Assembly (NCBI GenBank): GCA_016282655.1
Contig: JAEELK010000013.1
Coordinates: forward strand, 1 to 5,336
Direction of reading: 5' to 3'
DNA length: 5,336 nucleotides
Source of the DNA: Bacillota bacterium
Lineage (GTDB): Bacteria > Bacillota > Clostridia > Peptostreptococcales > Anaerovoracaceae
Position numbers and translations under genes: made by a program. Positions 1 through 5,336 of the stretch are shown in pieces. The notes below the pieces were generated by a model. That model worked only from the letters and a program-made list of their open reading frames with translations. It had not been told where the DNA came from and made no database searches. How positions within the stretch are numbered: the stretch's first letter is position 1; every line of letters starts with the position of its first letter.

Positions 1-2922
1 AGCGTGTTCCTGAAAAAGCTGGTCACGCAGCTGAGACTCGGCATCCCCGCCTTTTTGATCATCATGCTGCTCTGCTATCTCTATCTGATGGCGCTGAAGC
101 GCGGCTACTGCAAAAAGGTGGAGACCGAAAACGACCAGATGGCCTCCGAAAAGCTGATCCGCGGCACCGCGCTCACCATCAGCGGCACCTTCGCCCTCAT
201 CGCGACCGTCAGCATCGTCTCCCGGCTCTGGTTCCAGATCCTTCAGTTCATGCACAGCACGGACTTCTCGCTGGCGGATCCCATCTTCCACCAGGACGTC
301 TCCTTCTACATCTTTAAGCTGGAGTTCCTGAGCCAGCTGAACGGACTGCTCATCGGCATCGTCATCGCCTTCATCGCGGTCACGCTGCTCTTCTACATGC
401 TGCTCCTCTCCTTCCGGCCGCCCCGGATCTTCGAGGAAGTGGGCCCGGTGGACGAAGATCCCTACGAGACCTACAACAGCTACAATTACGACAACGAAAA
501 CGGCCCGCGGATCATGGGGCTGGGCGGTCTTTTCGCCAAGTTCTTCCGCGAGAGCGGCATCAGCGATCCGCCGCCGCGCCGCCCGCGTGCCCGCAAGCAG
601 CTGGACAAAAGCAATCTGCAGCAGCTGCTGGGGATCGCCGGCAAGCAGCTGACGGCGCTCGGCATCCTCTTCTTCCTGATGATCGCCATCCACTTCTGGA
701 TCCGCCAGTACAGCCTCCTCTACACCGGCAGCTCCGGCGTGGTCTACGGCGCGGGCTTCACGGACATCAACGTGACGCTCTGGGTCTACCGCATCATCAT
801 GGCGCTCTCCGTGATCTCCGCCATCACCTTCGCGCTGGGGATCAACCGCCGGAAGTGGAAGACCGCCATCATCGTGCCGATCGTCATGATCGTCATCAGC
901 CTCCTGGGCGGCTTTGCGGCCTCCCTGGTCCAGAGCCTCGTGGTCTCCCCGGACGAACTGAGCAAGGAATCCGCTTACCTCGACAACAACATCACCTTCA
1001 CCCGCTACGCCTACGACCTGCAGGACATCGAGGTGCGGAACTTCGCGGCCTCCGCGAACCTCAGCGCCGCGGACATCCTCAACAACATGGAGACCATCTC
1101 CAACATCCGCATCAACGACTTCGACCCCGCGCTGAAGTTCTACAACCAGACGCAGAGCATCCGACTCTACTACCTCTTCAAGGACGTCGACGTGGACCGC
1201 TACATGGTCAACGGCGAATACACGCAGGTCTTCCTCTCCGCGCGTGAGATCGACGAGACCAAGACCACCAGCCAGTGGCTCTCCAAGCATTTGAAGTACA
1301 CCCACGGCTACGGCATCACCCTCTCCCGCGTGGACAAGATCACGGACAGCGGCCAGCCCGACATGCTGATCGACAGCATCCCGCCGGTCTCCGACGTGGA
1401 AGAGATCAGCATCACGCGGCCGGAGATCTACTACGGCGAATCCACCTTCGACTACGTCATCACCAACACCAACGAAGAGGAATTCGACTATCCGAGCGGC
1501 GACAACAACATCTACACCACCTACGCCGGCACGGGCGGCATCCATCTGACCCCGCTGAACCGCCTGCTCTTCGCCATCCAGGAGCACAACATCAAGATCC
1601 TGGTCTCCACCAACATCCGGAGCAGCTCCAAGATCCTGATCCACCGCAACGTGGAAGACCGCATCCAGACCATCGCGCCCTTCCTGGCCTACGAGAACGA
1701 TCCCTACATCGTCACCGTGGACGGCGGGCTCTACTGGATCGTGGACGCCTACACCACCAGCAGCTACTATCCGTACTCCGAGCCTTATGCCCGCGGCACG
1801 GACATCAACTACATCCGCAACTCCATCAAGGTGGTCGTGGACGCCTACAACGGCAGCACGGACTTCTACATCGTGGACAAGGACGATCCCATCGCCGCCA
1901 CCCTGCAGAAGATCTATCCCAAGCTCTTCAAGGATCTGGAGCAGATGCCCGCGTCGCTGCAGGCGCACCTGCGCTATCCCAACAGCCTCTTCAGCGTGCA
2001 GGCGAGCGTGTACAGCAAGTACCACATGACCGACGTCAACATCTTCTATCAGAACGAAGATGCCTGGAGCGTCGCCACCGAGATCTACGGGCAGGAAGAG
2101 ACCGCCATGGTCCCCACCTACTACATCCTGCAGCTGCCCGGCGAGAGCAAGGCGGAGTTCATCAGCTCCATCCCCTACACGCCCTCCGGCAAGTACAATC
2201 TCACCGGTCTGCTCGTGGCCCGCAACGACGGCGCGCACTACGGCGACATCATCCTCTACCAGATGCCCAAGAACCGCATCATCTACGGCCCGAGGCAGAT
2301 CGAAGCGCAGATCGACCAGGACACCAAGATCGCGCAGGACTTCACGCTCTGGAACTCCGCAGGCTCCACCTACACCCGCGGCAACATGTTCGTGATCCCC
2401 ATCGAGGATTCTCTGATCTACGTCGAGCCGGTCTATCTGGAGTCCGCCAACAGCAGCTTGCCCGAAGTGAAGCGGATCATCCTCTACTACAACGAGCGCA
2501 TCGCCTATGCCGACACGCTGGCCGGCGCGCTGGAGAGCATGTTCGGCGCCGAGGCGGGCGCGCTGCTCAGAGACAGCAACGCCGACGTCAGCGAGATCCT
2601 GAACGGCTCCGGCGAGAGCGGCGAAGGCGGCCAGAGCGGCCAGAGCGGCGAGACCATCGTCGTGAGCGCGACCGTGGCAGAGCTGGCGCAGAAGGCGCAG
2701 GACGCCTACAACAACGCCGTCGCCGCGCAGCAGAGAGGCGACTGGGCCTCCTACGGCCGCTATCTGACGCAGCTGGAAGGCTATCTGGACCAGCTCGTGC
2801 AGCTGGAGGGCGCCGGCGAAGAAGAAGTCTCGCCCGCGGACGCGGAGGCGCTGGATCTCCTGATCCAGGAGGGCGGCGAAGCCCCCGCGGAAGCGGCCCC
2901 CGAAGCGACGCCGTTCCTCTAA
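1..2922 (+). CDS. UPF0182 family integral membrane protein, 5'-truncated by the window edge
   Basis: The reading frame is open from the first base and runs 973 residues to TAA. The first visible residues (SVFLKKLVTQ) match the region just after the first membrane helix of UPF0182 (COG1615-type) proteins, so the true start, about 45-60 residues and one helix are missing; the GTG at 4 is an internal valine, not a start. Counting from base 1, hydrophobic segments lie near residues 13-33, 53-78, 114-136, 216-233, 261-280 and 288-313. A long, probably extracytoplasmic region follows (about 314-865) with family hallmarks: DPIFHQDVSFYIF (93-105), YTHGYGITLSRV (433-444), PEIYYGE (474-480), DGGLYWIVDAYTTSSYYPYS (574-593), QLPGES (711-716), YGPRQIEAQIDQD (762-774) and EDSLIYVEPVYL (802-813). 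The tail holds a Gly/Ser linker (869-885), a helical segment (890-935) and an acidic, Ala-rich end. The family is widespread in Gram-positives, actinobacteria and cyanobacteria, but no biochemical role is known to me. No frameshift or internal stop is present. Confidence 0.95.
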   Translation, partial: SVFLKKLVTQLRLGIPAFLIIMLLCYLYLMALKRGYCKKVETENDQMASEKLIRGTALTISGTFALIATVSIVSRLWFQILQFMHSTDFSLADPIFHQDVSFYIFKLEFLSQLNGLLIGIVIAFIAVTLLFYMLLLSFRPPRIFEEVGPVDEDPYETYNSYNYDNENGPRIMGLGGLFAKFFRESGISDPPPRRPRARKQLDKSNLQQLLGIAGKQLTALGILFFLMIAIHFWIRQYSLLYTGSSGVVYGAGFTDINVTLWVYRIIMALSVISAITFALGINRRKWKTAIIVPIVMIVISLLGGFAASLVQSLVVSPDELSKESAYLDNNITFTRYAYDLQDIEVRNFAASANLSAADILNNMETISNIRINDFDPALKFYNQTQSIRLYYLFKDVDVDRYMVNGEYTQVFLSAREIDETKTTSQWLSKHLKYTHGYGITLSRVDKITDSGQPDMLIDSIPPVSDVEEISITRPEIYYGESTFDYVITNTNEEEFDYPSGDNNIYTTYAGTGGIHLTPLNRLLFAIQEHNIKILVSTNIRSSSKILIHRNVEDRIQTIAPFLAYENDPYIVTVDGGLYWIVDAYTTSSYYPYSEPYARGTDINYIRNSIKVVVDAYNGSTDFYIVDKDDPIAATLQKIYPKLFKDLEQMPASLQAHLRYPNSLFSVQASVYSKYHMTDVNIFYQNEDAWSVATEIYGQEETAMVPTYYILQLPGESKAEFISSIPYTPSGKYNLTGLLVARNDGAHYGDIILYQMPKNRIIYGPRQIEAQIDQDTKIAQDFTLWNSAGSTYTRGNMFVIPIEDSLIYVEPVYLESANSSLPEVKRIILYYNERIAYADTLAGALESMFGAEAGALLRDSNADVSEILNGSGESGEGGQSGQSGETIVVSATVAELAQKAQDAYNNAVAAQQRGDWASYGRYLTQLEGYLDQLVQLEGAGEEEVSPADAEALDLLIQEGGEAPAEAAPEATPFL
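2611..2655 (+). repeat. Degenerate 9-bp tandem repeat coding for a Gly-Glu/Gln-Ser linker
   Basis: Five in-frame 9-bp units follow one another: GGCGAGAGC, GGCGAAGGC, GGCCAGAGC, GGCCAGAGC and GGCGAGACC. Units three and four are identical (2629-2646). They encode the tripeptides GES, GEG, GQS, GQS and GET at residues 871-885 of the UPF0182 fragment. The run separates the conserved extracytoplasmic region from the C-terminal helical segment, so it most likely acts as a flexible hydrophilic linker. Its unit length is a multiple of three, so gain or loss of units would keep the frame. Confidence 0.8.
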
Positions 2923-2951
2923 CACAAACCGCATCTCAACGTTTTAGCTAT

Positions 2952-2957
2952 AAGGAG
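2952..2957 (+). promoter_or_regulatory. Ribosome binding site that fixes the TTG start of the glutamine synthetase gene
   Basis: AAGGAG lies 8 bases before the TTG at 2966, the ideal distance. The next in-frame ATG (2981) would be 23 bases away, too far for this site, so the TTG is the better start. It sits in the 43-bp gap after the UPF0182 stop codon. I see no stem-loop followed by a T run in this gap, and no promoter with a credible -35/-10 pair, which favours read-through from the upstream gene. Confidence 0.85.
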
Positions 2958-2965
2958 AACGATCC

Positions 2966-4879
2966 TTGGACCTGAATCGCATGTTATTTACCATCGGCGC
3001 GGAAGAGCACGCGCCCGAGCGGATCGGAGCGCTGCTCCGGGAACACCCGGAGATCCGCTTCGTCTCCCTCGTGGGCGTCGACATGGGCGGCCACGACTCC
3101 GACGAAAAGATCCCGGTGGAATTCTTCCTGGATGACATAGAAGGCTTCTACCGACACGGAATGCAGACCGACGGCTCCAGCGTGGTGCTCCCCGGCATCG
3201 CCGCCCTGAACAACGCCAGGGTGGACATGCTGCCGGACCTCGACGCCGAGTGGTTCGTCGACCACAACTACGATCACATCGACGAGAAGAGCGGGCTGCC
3301 CGTGGGCACCCTGCGGATCCCCGCCTTCCTTTTGCACAACGAGAGCCGCGAGGTCGGCTCCCGCACCGTGCTGCGCCGCTCGCTGGAGTTCTTCGAGCGC
3401 GAGCTGCTCGCCCTGCTGAAGGCGCACCCCTACATCTGCGGGCACCTGCACGAGGCGATCGCCTCCCCCGACGAGATCGCCGGCCTGGAGCTGACGGCCG
3501 CCACGGAGCTGGAATTCTGGGTGAAGACGCCGGACGACAAGGCGGACATCGACCAGCTCTCCACCTCCATGGTCCTGAAGGAGCAGTACTGGAAGCGCAC
3601 GGTCGGCCCGGTGCGGACCGCGCTGGAAAAGAGCATCCTTCTGCTCAACGCCTACGGCTACGCCGTGGAGATGGGGCATAAGGAGACCGGCGGCGTCAAG
3701 GCCCGTCTGAGCCACAGCGGCCAGTTCGACCACGTCATGGAGCAGCTGGAGCTCGACTGGCGCTACCGCGGCGTCATGCAGACGGCCGACCGGGAGAACC
3801 AGGCCAAATACGTCGTGAAGGACACCTTCCGCAGGCACGGCCTGGACGTGACCTTCATGGCGAAGCCCATCGAGGCCACCGCCGGCAACGGCGAGCACAC
3901 CCACATCGGCGTGAACGCCCGCCTGAAGGACGGCCGCCTCATCAACCTCTTCACGGCGGCCCGGCCGGAGCGCGACTTCATGAACCCGCTCGGCTACGGC
4001 GCCCTCATGGGCATCCTGAAGAACTACGAGGTGGCGGAGCCCTTTATCGCCTCCTCCATCGACGCCCTGAACCGCTTAAAGCCCGGCTTTGAAGCGCCGG
4101 TCTGCACCGTGGCCTCGCTCGGGCACAGCGTGGAGGTCGCCTCCCGCAACCGCACCGTGCTGCTGGGCCTGGTGCGCGATTCCCAGGCGCCGCTGCTGAC
4201 GCATTTCGAGCTGCGCTCCCCGACCCCGAAGAACAACACTTATCTCATCCTCTCCGTCATCCTGCTCTCCATGCTCGACGGCATGCGCGCCGTGCTGGAA
4301 GCCGAAAAGGAAGAGGACGAGCTGCTCGCCGCGCTCTCCAAGGCCTACGGCGAAGAATGCTTCTATCTGGAGAAGGACCGCATCTACCGCAGCGAGGAGG
4401 ACATCTACGAGGCCTACGGCGAGGAGGAGCGGGAGCGCTTCTTCGGCAAAGCCCCGGCCACGGTCTGGGAGAGCCTCTGCCAGCTGGACCGCTTCCCCGA
4501 AAAGCTCGCCGTGCTGCGGCAGGGCGACATCTTCGACGAAGCCACGCTGGACTCCTACCGCCGCGCCATGTTGGAGCAGTGGGCCATGGAGCTGCGCAAC
4601 CGCGTGGTCCCGGACACCATGAACAGCATCCGCGACTGCAAAAAGCTGCACGACGAGCAGGAATGCAGCGATTTCGACCGCATCGCCTGGAACAAAGTGC
4701 AGGAGCTGCGCCTTGCGCTCGGCCGCGACAAGATCGAGATGCCCTCGCTGCTGCACCGCATCCGGGAGCAGCTGGACCAGAAGAATTACGAAGCCGCCTC
4801 CGCCCTGCAGCTGGAAATGGCTGCGCTGAGCGAACGGCTGCTCGAATCTTATCACACGTATAAAAAGAATCTGCTGTAG
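2966..4879 (+). CDS. Glutamine synthetase, long (637-residue) clostridial-type form
   Basis: The predicted cytoplasmic enzyme joins ammonia to glutamate with ATP to make glutamine. Its order of motifs follows GSI. The N-terminal beta-grasp-like part contains TDGSS (68-72, the Asp50 loop of E. coli GSI), then PDLDAEW (90-96). The catalytic domain has ELEFW (181-185, metal ligands Glu129/Glu131), HKE (238-240, Glu212), QLELDWRY (260-267, matching GQHEIDFRY; Glu220 equals E262), AKP and GNGEHTH (299-301 and 307-313; His269 equals H311), NRLKPGFEAP (369-378; Arg321 and the Glu327 flap), SRNR (393-396; Arg339) and FELRSP (414-419; Glu357 and Arg359). Differences from GSI are A306 for Asn264, G401 for Arg344 and H413 for Arg355. 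No NLYDLP adenylylation motif is seen. About 190 extra C-terminal residues (450-637) are charged and helical, with a coiled-coil-like end (594-630). It lacks the features of the roughly 700-residue GSIII/GlnN type. A gamma-glutamyl-amine ligase of the same superfamily is a less likely alternative. It starts at TTG and is followed 14 bases later by serS. Confidence 0.92.
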   Translation: MDLNRMLFTIGAEEHAPERIGALLREHPEIRFVSLVGVDMGGHDSDEKIPVEFFLDDIEGFYRHGMQTDGSSVVLPGIAALNNARVDMLPDLDAEWFVDHNYDHIDEKSGLPVGTLRIPAFLLHNESREVGSRTVLRRSLEFFERELLALLKAHPYICGHLHEAIASPDEIAGLELTAATELEFWVKTPDDKADIDQLSTSMVLKEQYWKRTVGPVRTALEKSILLLNAYGYAVEMGHKETGGVKARLSHSGQFDHVMEQLELDWRYRGVMQTADRENQAKYVVKDTFRRHGLDVTFMAKPIEATAGNGEHTHIGVNARLKDGRLINLFTAARPERDFMNPLGYGALMGILKNYEVAEPFIASSIDALNRLKPGFEAPVCTVASLGHSVEVASRNRTVLLGLVRDSQAPLLTHFELRSPTPKNNTYLILSVILLSMLDGMRAVLEAEKEEDELLAALSKAYGEECFYLEKDRIYRSEEDIYEAYGEEERERFFGKAPATVWESLCQLDRFPEKLAVLRQGDIFDEATLDSYRRAMLEQWAMELRNRVVPDTMNSIRDCKKLHDEQECSDFDRIAWNKVQELRLALGRDKIEMPSLLHRIREQLDQKNYEAASALQLEMAALSERLLESYHTYKKNLL

Positions 4880-4884
4880 GGAGG
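4879..4884 (+). promoter_or_regulatory. Ribosome binding site of serS overlapping the upstream stop codon
   Basis: GGGAGG begins with the last base of the glutamine synthetase TAG stop and lies 9 bases before the GTG start at 4894. This geometry favours translational coupling of the two genes. No ATG, GTG or TTG lies in frame between the site and 4894, so the GTG is the only sensible start. Confidence 0.85.
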
Positions 4885-4893
4885 AAGATCACA

Positions 4894-5336
4894 GTGTTAG
4901 ACATCAAGAGACTGCGCGAGAATTTCGATGAGGTGAAGGCCTCCGTCCTCTCCAGGGGGCACGGCGATTTCGGCATCGACCGGATCCCGGCCCTGGACAA
5001 GGAGAGACGGGCCATCCTGGTGGAGGTGGAGCAGAAGAAGCAGCGCCAGAACCAGGACTCCAAAGAGATCCCGCGCCTGAAAAAAGAAGGCAAGGACGCC
5101 TCCGCGCTCATGGCAGAGATGAAACAGCTCTCCGAGGAGATCAAGGAGCTGGACGCCAGGGAGGCCGAGGTGGCGGCGCAGCTGCGCGACGCGCTGCTGA
5201 ACGTACCGAACACCCCCTGCCCGCTGGTCCCGCTGGGCGAAGACGATCAGGAGAACCTGGAGCTGCGCCGCGTGGGCGAGCCCCGGCAGTTCGACTTTGA
5301 AGCCAAGGCCCACTGGGACATCGGCACCGACCTGGA
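4894..5336 (+). CDS. serS: Seryl-tRNA synthetase (serine--tRNA ligase), 3'-truncated by the window edge
   Basis: This frame opens with GTG and stays open to the window end, giving 147 residues of the usual 420-430. The product charges tRNA(Ser) with serine using ATP in the cytoplasm. The start MLDIKRLRENFDEVKASV is the classic SerRS N-terminus. Residues about 27-103 form the long antiparallel coiled-coil arm that holds the variable arm of tRNA(Ser); they are rich in Lys, Glu and Gln and include SKEIPRLKKEGKDA (56-69). Then come LLNVPNTPCPLVPLGEDDQE (101-120) and RRVGEPRQFDFEAKAHWDIG (125-144), the conserved link into the class II catalytic domain. The catalytic motifs 1-3 lie beyond the window. 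The gene follows the glutamine synthetase gene by 14 bases and is probably in the same transcript. It is almost certainly the housekeeping serS; the N-terminal part alone cannot show whether the gene is intact downstream. Confidence 0.96.
   Translation, partial: MLDIKRLRENFDEVKASVLSRGHGDFGIDRIPALDKERRAILVEVEQKKQRQNQDSKEIPRLKKEGKDASALMAEMKQLSEEIKELDAREAEVAAQLRDALLNVPNTPCPLVPLGEDDQENLELRRVGEPRQFDFEAKAHWDIGTDL

Noticed and set aside
4..6. GTG at the window edge as the start of the UPF0182 gene
   Set aside because: The residues around it match an internal stretch of the family that normally follows the first membrane helix, so the gene extends upstream of the window.
2942..2954. Possible -10 box (TATAAG) in the gap before the glutamine synthetase gene
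   Set aside because: It overlaps the ribosome binding site, would start transcription only a few bases before the TTG, and has no matching -35 element.
1275..2975. 566-codon + strand frame overlapping the UPF0182 gene
   Set aside because: The product is extremely rich in Arg, His, Pro and Gln, the usual out-of-frame reading of GC-rich codons, while the other frame carries the conserved UPF0182 motifs.
2981..2983. ATG as an alternative start of the glutamine synthetase gene
   Set aside because: It lies 23 bases from the AAGGAG site, whereas the TTG at 2966 has ideal 8-base spacing.
2984..3904. 306-codon open frame on the - strand opposite the glutamine synthetase gene
   Set aside because: Its product is a low-complexity Val/Gly/His/Leu-rich sequence, as expected from the complement of GC-rich codons, and the + strand frame there codes for a clearly conserved enzyme.
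4076..4855. 259-codon open frame on the - strand within the glutamine synthetase gene
   Set aside because: It is a shadow of the real gene with biased composition; no family resemblance and no separate ribosome binding logic was seen.
4257..5213. 318-codon open frame on the - strand spanning the glutamine synthetase/serS junction
   Set aside because: The translation is Ser/Arg/Ala/Pro-rich without any recognisable motif and lies opposite two well-supported genes; typical of antisense frames in GC-rich DNA.

Overview
The window carries three tightly packed genes, all on the + strand, in a GC-rich sequence with strong preference for G or C at third codon positions. The layout is a 5'-truncated UPF0182-family membrane protein (1-2922), a complete long-form glutamine synthetase (2966-4879), and the 5' part of seryl-tRNA synthetase serS (4894 to the window end). 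Strong AGGAGG-type ribosome binding sites, TTG and GTG starts, and the resemblance of the glutamine synthetase to the roughly 630-residue form I recall from Clostridia point to a high-GC member of the Clostridia (Lachnospiraceae/Oscillospiraceae-like). This assignment is inference; no rRNA or other phylogenetic marker is complete here.

Region 1-2922 codes for most of a UPF0182 (COG1615-type) protein: six visible membrane segments, a large conserved extracytoplasmic region, and a low-complexity Gly/Ser/Gln/Glu linker (built from 9-bp repeats) leading to a C-terminal helical segment. The first membrane segment and the start codon lie upstream of the window. The 43-bp gap at 2923-2965 is AT-richer than the genes and contains a ribosome binding site but no convincing promoter or terminator.

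Region 2966-4879 is a glutamine synthetase of 637 residues, about 170 longer than classical GSI. The five clearest metal-ligand carboxylates/histidine and the catalytic Glu-loop residues can be traced, but several residues that bind ATP or glutamate in enterobacterial GSI are different, the metal-site loop is longer, and there is a helical C-terminal extension of nearly 190 residues. Fourteen bases after its stop codon, serS begins, with its ribosome binding site touching the stop codon of the synthetase gene.

The three genes are probably co-transcribed, linking nitrogen assimilation (ammonia to glutamine) with serine charging of tRNA and a membrane protein of unknown role. No T-box leader can fit in front of serS, so any such control would have to lie upstream of the whole cluster. 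I see no mobile elements, CRISPR arrays, RNA genes or signs of recent transfer. The region looks like chromosomal core sequence; its most interesting part is the atypical glutamine synthetase.
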